DNA of 15,572 bases from Bacteroidales bacterium (GTDB lineage: Bacteria > Bacteroidota > Bacteroidia > Bacteroidales > UBA932), in the NCBI GenBank assembly GCA_016295245.1, contig JAEDLO010000034.1, positions 1 through 15,572 on the forward strand, read 5' to 3'. Of the stretch, positions 7,383-14,192 are shown in pieces (the stretch's first letter is position 1; every line of letters begins with the position of its first letter). The translations under genes were made by a program, and so were the position numbers. The notes beneath the pieces were generated by a model. It saw only the letters and a program-made list of their open reading frames with translations, was not told where the DNA came from and did not search any database.

Positions 7383-8006
7383 TTATTTGCATTTGGGGCA
7401 GCAGAGTCTGGTGCCGTGGAACTCATCCGCGCCGGTCCTGGAGCGCAGTTCTTCGAGATTTTCGGGACGTACTCCGGAGCCGGCAAGGATGGCTATTCGC
7501 CCGCGGGCGTGTACCACCAGCTGCCTGATGAGCTCCGCTCCCTGAAGGGCGGTGGGGCGGCGTCCCGAGGTCAGAAGGGTGTCGCAGCCAAGCGAGATGA
7601 TTTCTTCGAGCGCGCTGAACGGGTCGCCCTCCATCTGGTCGAAGGCGCGGTGGAAGGTCGCCTTCATTCCGCCCCTGCCGGCGAGCAGCAGTCTGATGGC
7701 GTCGCTGTCAATCTCGAACGGGCTCCTGAGCGCCCCGACAACCACCGCATTGGCCCCGCAGTCTCGGCAGAACCTGACGTCATCTGCCATCTTTTCCACT
7801 TCTTCGCGGCTGAAGAAGAAGTCGCCTTCCCGTTCGCGTATGAGGACGTTGACTAGGATGCCGCTTGCGACGGCTTCCTTAATGAGCTCGCGCTCAGGGG
7901 TGAGTCCTCCGACATCGATGCGAGTGCAGAGCTCGACCCTCGATGCGCCGTTTTGCTTGGCTTCCAGAACCTCTTCGAGGCTGGTGCAGCAGCGTTCAAG
8001 TATCAT
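7383..8006 (-). CDS. cutC: CutC family protein, C-terminally short
   Basis: A cytoplasmic TIM-barrel protein of the CutC family, historically linked to copper tolerance, although its biochemical activity is unresolved. The ATG at 8006 (MILERCCTSLEEVLEA) matches the family N-terminus; the longer open frame up to 8084 crosses the promoter region and looks non-coding. Motifs in order: NGASRVELCTRIDVGGLTPE, VLIREREGDFFFSREEV, GANAVVVGAL, MKATFHRAFDQ, SLGCDTLLTSGR and AILAGSGVRPENLEEL. The protein is 207 residues, roughly 40 fewer than E. coli CutC as I recall it, and stops soon after DEFHGT with the ending CCPKCK. The last helix of the barrel therefore seems absent or much reduced. It is the first gene of the minus-strand unit with the transglutaminase-like lipoprotein and the WYL regulator. 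Metal binding by the CCPKC tail is possible but only a guess. Confidence 0.9.
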   Translation of the reverse strand: MILERCCTSLEEVLEAKQNGASRVELCTRIDVGGLTPERELIKEAVASGILVNVLIREREGDFFFSREEVEKMADDVRFCRDCGANAVVVGALRSPFEIDSDAIRLLLAGRGGMKATFHRAFDQMEGDPFSALEEIISLGCDTLLTSGRRPTALQGAELIRQLVVHARGRIAILAGSGVRPENLEELRSRTGADEFHGTRLCCPKCK

Positions 8007-8020
8007 TCTTAGCCTTTTCA

Positions 8021-8028
8021 CAAAAATA
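8021..8028 (-). promoter_or_regulatory. Bacteroidetes-type -7 element for the cutC unit
   Basis: Read on the minus strand, 8028-8021 is TATTTTTG, an exact match to TAnnTTTG. It sits 14 bases before the cutC ATG at 8006, so the transcript leader would be very short (about ten bases or less). No convincing -33 TTTG is found at the expected distance on this strand. It is the mirror image of the element used on the plus strand. Confidence 0.42.
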
Positions 8029-8047
8029 AGCAAATTTGTTATTTTTG
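8021..8047. repeat. Inverted repeat joining the two divergent -7 elements
   Basis: Arms CAAAAATAA (8021-8029) and TTATTTTTG (8039-8047) are perfectly complementary, and between them sits the palindrome CAAATTTG (8031-8038). Each arm contains one -7 element, so the divergent promoters are arranged symmetrically. A dimeric regulator bound at the centre could control both sides; the WYL regulator encoded in the cutC unit is one candidate. The symmetry is seen; the regulatory role is inferred. Confidence 0.5.
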
Positions 8048-8073
8048 CATTATAGAAACACTTCTGAATCAGT

Positions 8074-8892
8074 ATGACCGACAATAATGCAATAAGCCTT
8101 CAGAGCCAGCTCATAGGTCTCGAGAGTGTACATAATGCCCGCGAGCTGGGCGGATATGCAATAGGGGAGAGGCGGGTCAGGAAGGGCCTGCTCATCCGTT
8201 GCGCCAATCTCAACGTCCTGTCCGAAAGGGACTCGCGCATCCTCAGCGAGCGCTTCCACCTCGGACGGATTTATGACTTCCGCGGTTTGAACGAGGCTGC
8301 CCTCGCACCTGACATCGTGCCTCAGGGCGCAGTCCGCATCTCTTTCTCGGTCAGTCTGTCTCCCAATCAGAGAAGCTTGAAAATCAGCGCTATGGACCAC
8401 AGGGCCGTTGTGGGGTTCCTGCTTGAGAATGCATCTCATCCCGAGCTTCGCCAAACCTGCGAGCACCTCTACGAAAACATCCTGCTTGACTCTTACTCGC
8501 AGGAAGTGTACAGGCAGTTTTTCGCCGACCTCGTGGAAAATGCCGATGGTGAACACGCCGTCATAATGCACTGCACCCAGGGGAAGGACCGCGCGGGTTG
8601 CGCCTCGGCCCTGTTGCTCGCTGCCCTCGGGGCGGATCGCGACCTGATTATCCGCGACTACAGGCTTACGGGCGACTACTATGATCCGATGCTTGCGCGC
8701 ATCCCTGTCAGCACAGCTGATCAGAAGCGGGTTCTGGGCACAATTTTGGGCGCCGACTACAAGCTTTTCAACCGGACTCTTGACCTGGTCGAGAGCCGTT
8801 ACGGCTCCCTTGAGTCCTATCTTGAAGAAGTGCTTGGAGTGACGCCCGAGATGAGGGAAATCCTTCGCGGGAGATATCTGGAAATCGCCTAA
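8074..8892 (+). CDS. Tyrosine/serine protein phosphatase, MptpB/IphP-like
   Basis: A 272-residue cytoplasmic phosphatase of the Y_phosphatase3 type (no signal peptide). The family's opening motif NARELGGY is at residues 21-28. A conserved Asp-containing strand IYDFRG is at 66-71. The CX5R catalytic loop is HCTQGKDRAG, with nucleophile Cys167 and phosphate-binding Arg173; the Lys-Asp in the loop is typical of MptpB-like enzymes, which can act on phosphotyrosine, phosphoserine and phosphoinositides. The C-terminal part (YRLTGDYYDPML, then YGSLESYLEEVLGVTPEMREIL) also matches the family. The substrate is unknown. It is divergently transcribed from the cutC unit across a 67-bp promoter region and ends tail to tail with the GH43 gene, the stop codons overlapping by 4 bases. 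Confidence 0.9.
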   Translation: MTDNNAISLQSQLIGLESVHNARELGGYAIGERRVRKGLLIRCANLNVLSERDSRILSERFHLGRIYDFRGLNEAALAPDIVPQGAVRISFSVSLSPNQRSLKISAMDHRAVVGFLLENASHPELRQTCEHLYENILLDSYSQEVYRQFFADLVENADGEHAVIMHCTQGKDRAGCASALLLAALGADRDLIIRDYRLTGDYYDPMLARIPVSTADQKRVLGTILGADYKLFNRTLDLVESRYGSLESYLEEVLGVTPEMREILRGRYLEIA

Positions 8893-9914
8893 GGCTCATA
8901 CGGTCCCACGACCTTCAGCTTGTCGCCGCTGTCATCCAGAAGGAAGAAGGCGGGGATGCGGATGGTGCGGTTTCCGTCCATTTTATGGGAGTGGCAGCAA
9001 AGCAGGAGCTTGCCGTCGAAAGTGGTGAAGATCATTCCGTGGCCATAGTTCGGCGGGGTGATCTGCTCAGGCTCCTGGATCCACGGACCTTCGAGCCTGC
9101 CGCTCTCGGAATATGCCACACCCTGGGTGTATTCGTCAAACTTCCAGCTGGTCCATATGATTCCAAGGCTGCCTGTTTTGGTTCTGAATACGTAAGGTCC
9201 GTCGGTACATCTGTTCGGACTGACCGTCCCGTCATCGTTTTTCTGACGGCTCCACGGTGACTCGTTTGCAGTGAAGAGCAGTCTTCTCTCCCCGAGGCTG
9301 CCAGAGAGGTCGTCCTTGAGGAGTATGCTCTCGACGGTACCGTTCCAGTTCTGGAGCCATTCGTGGCAGAAGAGCATATATGGCTTTCCGTCCTCAATCC
9401 ATAAAGTTGCATCCAGGGTAGGCTGGTCTGCAGGCAGATATGTCTCGTCGGCCATAGGGGTGTAAGGGCCTTCAGGCTTGTCGCTTACGAGGATGTGGCA
9501 GGCCCTTCGCGGGATGACGTTGCCGCGGTAGGTGTCAATGGTGTCCGCCTGGTTGGTGAAAGTGGCGAAGTAATAGTACTTGTCCTTGTATTTATGAAGC
9601 TCGGCGGCCCAGATCATTGGCCTCGGGCCCATCCAAGACTCAGGGTCTGTTTTTGCTACGATATAAGGCCCTTCCCAAATCTTGAGGTCCGGGCTCTTCC
9701 AGAGCATACCTCCGGTTCCGGTCATATAGTACATCCCGCTTTCTTTATCGGCCAGGATGAAAGGGTCGCTGAGGAAAATCTGACCGGTTGGGACTTTCCT
9801 TACTTCAAACCGGGACCGTTCTCGTTTTTGTGGCTCCTGCTGTGCGTCAAGGCTCAAGGAGAGCAGTATGGCCGCAATACCGGCCGCTGCAAGTCGAATA
9901 ATGTGATGATTCAT
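8889..9914 (-). CDS. Secreted glycoside hydrolase family 43 protein
   Basis: A five-bladed beta-propeller enzyme, 341 residues from the ATG at 9914, which begins a normal signal peptide (MNHHIIRLAAAGIAAILLSL, likely cut at SLDA/QQ). The open frame continues to 9947 but adds only an unlikely leader. GH43 motifs: Asp50 in FLSDPFIL (general base), WAAELHKYKDKYYYFATF at 103-120, and Asp168 in LDATLWIEDGKPYMLFCHEW (the pKa-modulating Asp). The blade that normally carries the general acid as EGP reads CTDGPYVFRTKTG at 236-248, with Asp in that place. A late His (NYGHGMIF) matches the central metal-site His of the family. Family members cleave arabinose, xylose or galactose linkages; the exact substrate cannot be called. 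It is the last gene in the hemicellulase cluster, but is separated from GH97 by 177 bp and may have its own promoter. Confidence 0.88.
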   Translation of the reverse strand: MNHHIIRLAAAGIAAILLSLSLDAQQEPQKRERSRFEVRKVPTGQIFLSDPFILADKESGMYYMTGTGGMLWKSPDLKIWEGPYIVAKTDPESWMGPRPMIWAAELHKYKDKYYYFATFTNQADTIDTYRGNVIPRRACHILVSDKPEGPYTPMADETYLPADQPTLDATLWIEDGKPYMLFCHEWLQNWNGTVESILLKDDLSGSLGERRLLFTANESPWSRQKNDDGTVSPNRCTDGPYVFRTKTGSLGIIWTSWKFDEYTQGVAYSESGRLEGPWIQEPEQITPPNYGHGMIFTTFDGKLLLCCHSHKMDGNRTIRIPAFFLLDDSGDKLKVVGPYEP

Positions 9915-9934
9915 AATGATGTGGTTTGTTTGTG

Positions 9935-9942
9935 TAAATATA
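9935..9942 (-). promoter_or_regulatory. Possible -7 element for the GH43 gene
   Basis: On the minus strand 9942-9935 reads TATATTTA, seven of eight positions of the Bacteroidetes -7 consensus, 20 bases before the GH43 ATG. The surrounding 50 bp are A/T-rich, unlike the flanking genes. No well-spaced TTTG -33 box is seen, so the call is weak. Confidence 0.28.
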
Positions 9943-9964
9943 AGCAATTAACACAACAATTCCG

Positions 9965-10054
9965 TTACAACCCTTCATCTACTTCATCTTCATCTATGCC
10001 CAAGAAGTCTTCACCTGCGCGGTCGACCCCCTCCAGAAGTACCTGTGGGTACAT
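9965..10054 (-). CDS. Possible 29-residue very acidic peptide or gene remnant
   Basis: Between GH97 and GH43, an open frame runs from an ATG at 10054 to a TAA at 9965. The peptide begins MYPQVLLEGVDRAGED and ends in GIDEDEVDEGL, with ten acidic residues and one basic one. The composition looks protein-like rather than random, but the frame has no Shine-Dalgarno sequence, overlaps an inverted repeat, and is very short. It could be a small protein, the C-terminal remnant of a lost gene, or chance. I do not recognise it. Confidence 0.2.
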   Translation of the reverse strand: MYPQVLLEGVDRAGEDFLGIDEDEVDEGL

Positions 10055-10069
10055 TGGGTGCGCAGGTGA
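10011..10069 (-). ncRNA. Structured element between GH97 and GH43
   Basis: TCACCTGCGC at 10011-10020 and GCGCAGGTGA at 10060-10069 form a perfect 10-bp stem. Nested inside, GTACC (10039-10043) and GGTAC (10048-10052) form a 5-bp stem with a 4-base loop. The transcript leaving GH97 (stop at 10092) would fold this shortly downstream. It may limit read-through into GH43 or act as a processing or stability element. There is no T-run after the stem, so it is not a standard terminator. The rest of the 177-bp gap (9915-10091) holds the weak promoter and the small acidic frame. Confidence 0.35.
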
Positions 10070-10091
10070 TGATTCTATCTCGCAACAGTTG

Positions 10092-12122
10092 CTAATACAC
10101 TGCTACGAAGCCGCCCTTGTCGGCCATTGAAAGCTTCAGGGCCTTGCCGTTGTACTTGACGCTGCTCTTTTCCGGCTCGCGGGTTTTAAGGTTGTCGCTA
10201 TAAAGCGTCAACTCTCCGCCCTTCTGGAGCTCAGGAAGCGTGATTTCGAGCTTAAGAGGAGCGCCGGTGGCGTTGTTGCCTGCAATGTACCACTTGTCGC
10301 CGCTCCTTCTTGCGAGCACGACATACTTGCCCGGGTAGCCATCAATAAAGATTGTTTCGTCCCAGGTAGTCGGCACTTCCTTCATATAGTCCACGCAGAT
10401 CTGCGGGGCAGGGGCGCCCGGAGCGTTGTAGTCCTCCACGACCTGTCCCCTCTTGCCGAGGTTCTCTGGTGTGATGGCGAAATTCTGGATTGCATTCTGG
10501 AAGAGGACAGTGGTGGCAAGCTCGTGGCAGTCGGTGGTGCGCCTGGTGTTGCCGCCCACATTGCCGCGGCGGATGTGCCTGTTGAGGAAGCAGCCGCCCC
10601 ACTCCATACTTGCGATAGAGTTGCGGATGAATGGGTGGGTGGCGGCATCCTGTGCCTCGCGGTCGCAGGATCCCTGGCCGAAGAACATATTCTCGCTGGC
10701 GAGTACTGCCTCGCTGCCCACATAGTTAGGGTATAGACGCTCCCAGCCGCGAGGAAGGGTGCAGCCGTGGAAAATCACCATCAGGCCATGGTCGTCGGCG
10801 TCCGAGAGAATCTGCTCGTACAGACGGAAGGTTTCCTGCTTGTCGCCGCCGAAGAAGTCAACCTTGATGCCCTTGACGCCGTTCTTCTGCATCCATTCCA
10901 TATCTTTCTTGCGGGCAATCGGGTCTGCCATCACATTGACAGGACTCTGCTCGATATCGTTCCACCAGCCGCTGCTGCTGTACCAGAGGAATACCTCGAC
11001 ATTCTTCTTTCGGGCTTCACGGAACAGCTCCTCCATCTTGGCGTAGCCAATGTTCTTGTCCCATCCGGCGTCCACGAGGATGTAGTCCCAGCCCAGCGCG
11101 GAAGCCATATCGACAAACTTCATCTGGTCGTCATAGTTGGTTGCGTCATCCTGCCAAACAATCCAGCTCCAGCCGCTCTTCCCGAACTTGTAGTCGTGGC
11201 TGCTTTCATATTTCGGTTCCACATAGTCCCAGGCCACTGTCGTTTCGACGATAGGTTTGAGGCTGCTGCCGACGGTGATAGTGCGCCAAGGAGTGGCTCC
11301 CGGGAGCGAGAATGCAGGCTCGCTGGTGCCGTTGCCGTTGTTCTCTTCGGCCATAGGGAACTCCACGCTGTAGAGGCCATCGCCGCTCATATCGCCAAGA
11401 CGGCAGCCGCAATACTGGCTGTCGTTACCGGTCTCGCTTACAAGCGCCCAGTAATCAACACCCTCGGAAGGTACCCTGAACAGGCAAGGGAAGGTGTAGC
11501 CGTGGCCGTAGGAAGAGCGCTCCTCCATTGGACGGTCATATTTGTACTCCTCTTCATAGCTCGGCTTCGTGCCCTTCCAACCTATCATTGCGTGGCTCTG
11601 AGGGGTGAGGAAGGTACGTGTCTGAGACGGGAAGTCAAAGCCCGTAGCCTCTTTCATAACGCGAATGGAGAACTTCTGACCATACCTCTTGTCGGGCTGT
11701 GAAGGGATGACATACCTGAAGGCGATGTCATTGTCTGAAACGCGAAAATCTATGCTGATCTGCTGTTTCTTGTCGTTTGTCAAGGTGACGAGCAGCTTGT
11801 TGGCTTTCACGTCGATGCTCGAGCGCTTGATGCGTGACTGAGTGTAGCTGTACTCCAGGCTTTCGCTGCTTGATTCCTTGAGGATGAGGTCTTTGCTGAA
11901 ATCTCCCAGGGTGGCGACAAAGCCGAGCGGGCTTGGATCAAGAATGCGCACCCCGTCATAGAATACTTCGTAGCTCGGTTTTCCTCCCTCGAGAAGGGAG
12001 AAGTCAAGTTTAAGGCGGCCGTCAGGTCCGCTTACGGACAAGTCTGCTGCCGATGCCGACAGAGTTAAGGCGGCAGTCAGTGTGCATAGCGCACATCGGA
12101 TGATATTGTTAAGCTTAATCAT
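10092..12122 (-). CDS. Glycoside hydrolase family 97, retaining type
   Basis: A 676-residue periplasmic enzyme with a signal peptide (residues 1-25, cut near ASA/AD). The N-terminal beta-sandwich (about 26-295) is typical of GH97. The catalytic barrel follows with KSGWSWIVWQDD (315-326), GWDYILVDAGWDKN, VEVFLWYSSSGWW, and GIKVDFFGGDKQE at 418-430, then FHGCTLPRGWERLYPN and SEAVLASEN. Asp422 in KVDFF lies where retaining GH97 enzymes (the Bacteroides alpha-galactosidase type) have their nucleophile; inverting SusB-type enzymes have Gly there. Glu471 fits the acid/base position. So this is probably an alpha-galactosidase, or a relative acting on another axial linkage, rather than a SusB alpha-glucosidase. 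A C-terminal beta-domain (about 585-676) completes the fold. It follows GH67 after 21 bases in the same direction. In a glucuronoxylan cluster it may remove galactose- or arabinose-type side chains; that is inference. Confidence 0.9.
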   Translation of the reverse strand: MIKLNNIIRCALCTLTAALTLSASAADLSVSGPDGRLKLDFSLLEGGKPSYEVFYDGVRILDPSPLGFVATLGDFSKDLILKESSSESLEYSYTQSRIKRSSIDVKANKLLVTLTNDKKQQISIDFRVSDNDIAFRYVIPSQPDKRYGQKFSIRVMKEATGFDFPSQTRTFLTPQSHAMIGWKGTKPSYEEEYKYDRPMEERSSYGHGYTFPCLFRVPSEGVDYWALVSETGNDSQYCGCRLGDMSGDGLYSVEFPMAEENNGNGTSEPAFSLPGATPWRTITVGSSLKPIVETTVAWDYVEPKYESSHDYKFGKSGWSWIVWQDDATNYDDQMKFVDMASALGWDYILVDAGWDKNIGYAKMEELFREARKKNVEVFLWYSSSGWWNDIEQSPVNVMADPIARKKDMEWMQKNGVKGIKVDFFGGDKQETFRLYEQILSDADDHGLMVIFHGCTLPRGWERLYPNYVGSEAVLASENMFFGQGSCDREAQDAATHPFIRNSIASMEWGGCFLNRHIRRGNVGGNTRRTTDCHELATTVLFQNAIQNFAITPENLGKRGQVVEDYNAPGAPAPQICVDYMKEVPTTWDETIFIDGYPGKYVVLARRSGDKWYIAGNNATGAPLKLEITLPELQKGGELTLYSDNLKTREPEKSSVKYNGKALKLSMADKGGFVAVY

Positions 12123-12143
12123 AATTTATGTTGTATGAGTGTT

Positions 12144-14183
12144 TCAGTGTGAAGACATACCCGGGGCGAGGAAACGCCTGTTCTTGACAAGCACCGGTTT
12201 ATTGTTCTCGTCGTGGGTAGGCATACCGTAGCGGTCTGAAAGCACAGACTTTATCATAAGAGAGTCTATCGGGGTCTGGAGCGGCTCCACGTCAGACGGG
12301 AGGGCTCTCTTCGAGAATAATTGGAAGTAGCCAACGCAGGCATCGCGCCACCAGATGGCGTCATTGTGCTGGATGTCCAGCTTCTTCTCGACCTCGAGGA
12401 AGATAGACTCGCTGACATAAGGCCTGAGGCTGTTCCAGGTCTTCTGGTAATCCGCAACTGTCTTGATGCCGCGGTCATAGTGGAGGCAAAGCTCGTCCCA
12501 GACGCTGCGACCGCTTGAGAGTTTCTCATCCCAGCCGAGATGATGGAACCAGAGGATGAGGTTCTCGGGACAGCTCTCCCTGCCCTCGAGAGTTGAGGCC
12601 AGAGGCTCGTTGTACTGGCCCACATTGCCCGAACCCTTCATAGTGCGGTCGAAGCCGATGCCAAGTGAGTCGGCCTTGTGGTAATAGTATGGCGACCAGT
12701 CCGGGCGGATGCTGCGTTCCCAAGGACCGGGACCGTAGTGTGAACCGGCGAAGAGATGGTGCAGACCCATAGGCATAGTATAGTTGACCGCAGTCTCACG
12801 AGAGCCCATCATTATTGCGTGGACAGGAGTGATGAATTTTCGGTCAAAGGCGGCAGGGCTCATACCCTCTGGGGTCTTGAAGGTCTGGCGTATCCATTCG
12901 TAGGCTATGTCGGCGGAGTTGAGCTCAGGATCCCAGGCGAGGCGGCCGAACAGATACCAGTTGGACTGGGCGAAGATATAGCCGCAGAAATTCTTGTCCT
13001 GACCGGTGTTGGCCACACCTGCGACACCCTTGATCATACGGGCGACGGTTGAACCTTCGCCGTCACGGAAGGTGTCTGAGTCGAGGCACTCCTCATAGGT
13101 AGGGCCGTGATAAACGAGGTGGTTGGAGAAGCCGAGGTACTCCTGGGTGATCTGGAACTCAGCCATCATCTTTGTGTTCTTCAGTTGGCCGAACAAAGGA
13201 TTGAAAGGCTCGCGGGCCTGGAAGTCAACCGGGCCGTTCTTTATCTGGATGAAGACATTGTCGGCGAACTGGCCGTCAAGCGGCTTGAACTCCTCGACAG
13301 CCTGGTTTGCGCGGTCAGGGCTGGTAGGGCTGTAAACGAAGGCCCTCCACATCACGATGCCGCCGTACGGGGCAAGGGCTTCGGCGAGCATATTCGCTCC
13401 GTCAGCGTGGCTGCGACCATAGTCCTGCGGGCCTTCCTGGCCTTCGGAGTTGGCCTTGACAAGGAAGCCGCCGAAGTCCGGGATGAGGCTGTAGATTTCA
13501 GCGGCCTTGTTTTTCCACCACTGGCGGAGCTCAGGGTAGAGCGGGTCGCCCTTCTTGACGCCATCAAGCACCAGAGGGCTGGTCCACTTGATGGAAACGT
13601 AGCTGCGTATGCCGTATTCGCGCAGGATGGCGGCAATCTTTGCGATGCGCTCAAGATGTTCGCGGTCGAGCACGACAGGGGTAGAGTTTACATTGTTGAG
13701 CACGGCTCCGTTGATGCCCACTGAGGCGCAGAGCTCAGCATATTGGCGTATCCTTTCCACCGGAATCTCCGGACTTGTCCACTCCCACATCGACAGGCCT
13801 GCATAGCCCCTCTCGACGGTGTCGTCCATATTGTCCCAATGGTTCAGGATGCGGTAGTCGTAAAAAGGCTTGCTGCGCAGGTCAAGAGGTGCGGCGTCTT
13901 CTCCGAGCACTTCGGCTCTCTGGAGGGCATAGACGCCGTAGCGGACTCCGGCAGGGGAGCCTCCGGCAACGTGGCGCTTGCCGTCGCCGTCATAAATGTG
14001 ATACTCTTCTGGTGCGAGCGAGGGGTCGATATGGCTCTCGACAGAGGCCAGCACCTCTTCGTAAGGTCTTGCTCCCGCCATCCAAAGCTCGCTGCCGTCC
14101 TGCTCGTAAGGGACAGGCTTACAGCCTACGAGGGCCAGGCCGAGGACCAGAGTCGGACATAGTAGTTTTGTGTTAAGTTTCAT
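12144..14183 (-). CDS. aguA: GH67 alpha-glucuronidase lipoprotein
   Basis: Removes glucuronic acid or 4-O-methyl-glucuronic acid from the non-reducing end of xylo-oligosaccharides. 679 residues, with a lipoprotein signal peptide (lipobox LVGC, Cys21), so it is anchored in the envelope facing the periplasm or cell surface. The family pattern is clear: LNHWDNMDDTVERGYAGLS near 113-131, INGAVLNNVN, the acid Glu247 in VKANSEGQEGP, Asp320 in IKNGPVDFQAREP and Glu348 in FQITQEYLG. The spacings 247-320-348 equal those of the characterised catalytic residues (Glu292, Asp365, Glu393 in bacterial GH67 enzymes, as I recall them). The GH67 C-terminal domain follows with GLHHLFAGSHYGPGPW and LILWFHHLGWDEKL. 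It starts 9 bases after the GH3 stop, so the two are co-transcribed. This gene is the best guide to the cluster's substrate, glucuronoxylan. Confidence 0.95.
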   Translation of the reverse strand: MKLNTKLLCPTLVLGLALVGCKPVPYEQDGSELWMAGARPYEEVLASVESHIDPSLAPEEYHIYDGDGKRHVAGGSPAGVRYGVYALQRAEVLGEDAAPLDLRSKPFYDYRILNHWDNMDDTVERGYAGLSMWEWTSPEIPVERIRQYAELCASVGINGAVLNNVNSTPVVLDREHLERIAKIAAILREYGIRSYVSIKWTSPLVLDGVKKGDPLYPELRQWWKNKAAEIYSLIPDFGGFLVKANSEGQEGPQDYGRSHADGANMLAEALAPYGGIVMWRAFVYSPTSPDRANQAVEEFKPLDGQFADNVFIQIKNGPVDFQAREPFNPLFGQLKNTKMMAEFQITQEYLGFSNHLVYHGPTYEECLDSDTFRDGEGSTVARMIKGVAGVANTGQDKNFCGYIFAQSNWYLFGRLAWDPELNSADIAYEWIRQTFKTPEGMSPAAFDRKFITPVHAIMMGSRETAVNYTMPMGLHHLFAGSHYGPGPWERSIRPDWSPYYYHKADSLGIGFDRTMKGSGNVGQYNEPLASTLEGRESCPENLILWFHHLGWDEKLSSGRSVWDELCLHYDRGIKTVADYQKTWNSLRPYVSESIFLEVEKKLDIQHNDAIWWRDACVGYFQLFSKRALPSDVEPLQTPIDSLMIKSVLSDRYGMPTHDENNKPVLVKNRRFLAPGMSSH

Positions 14184-14192
14184 AAGTATAAA

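Larger units (their letters stand above)
8016..8047 (+). promoter_or_regulatory. Bacteroidetes-type promoter for the phosphatase gene
   Basis: TATTTTTG at 8040-8047 fits the Bacteroidetes -7 consensus TAnnTTTG exactly. About 20 bases upstream, TTTC at 8016-8019 is a weak match to the -33 TTTG element. It lies 26 bases before the phosphatase ATG at 8074, leaving room for a short leader. The -7 match is seen; its use is inferred. Confidence 0.5.

Noticed and set aside
7369..7392. Earlier ATG for the transglutaminase gene at 7392
   Set aside because: It overlaps cutC by 10 bases and lengthens an already good lipoprotein signal peptide; the ATG at 7368 is more typical, though the longer form is not excluded.
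8007..8084. Upstream extension of cutC to an ATG at 8084
   Set aside because: It would put coding sequence through the divergent promoter region and adds residues absent from the CutC family; MILERCCTS at 8006 fits the family start.
9970..9998. Repeated CTTCATCT-like units as a tandem repeat
   Set aside because: Only two exact 8-mers plus a partial copy; explained by the Asp/Glu codons of the small acidic frame and too short to call a repeat element.
10767..11702. Long plus-strand open frame of 311 codons opposite GH97
   Set aside because: It lies wholly antisense to a clear GH97 catalytic domain, has repetitive VVV/AAA composition with no domain, and follows from the codon bias of the real gene.
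13107..13724. Plus-strand open frame of 205 codons opposite GH67
   Set aside because: It is antisense to the GH67 catalytic residues and has no family features; a shadow of a G+C-rich gene.
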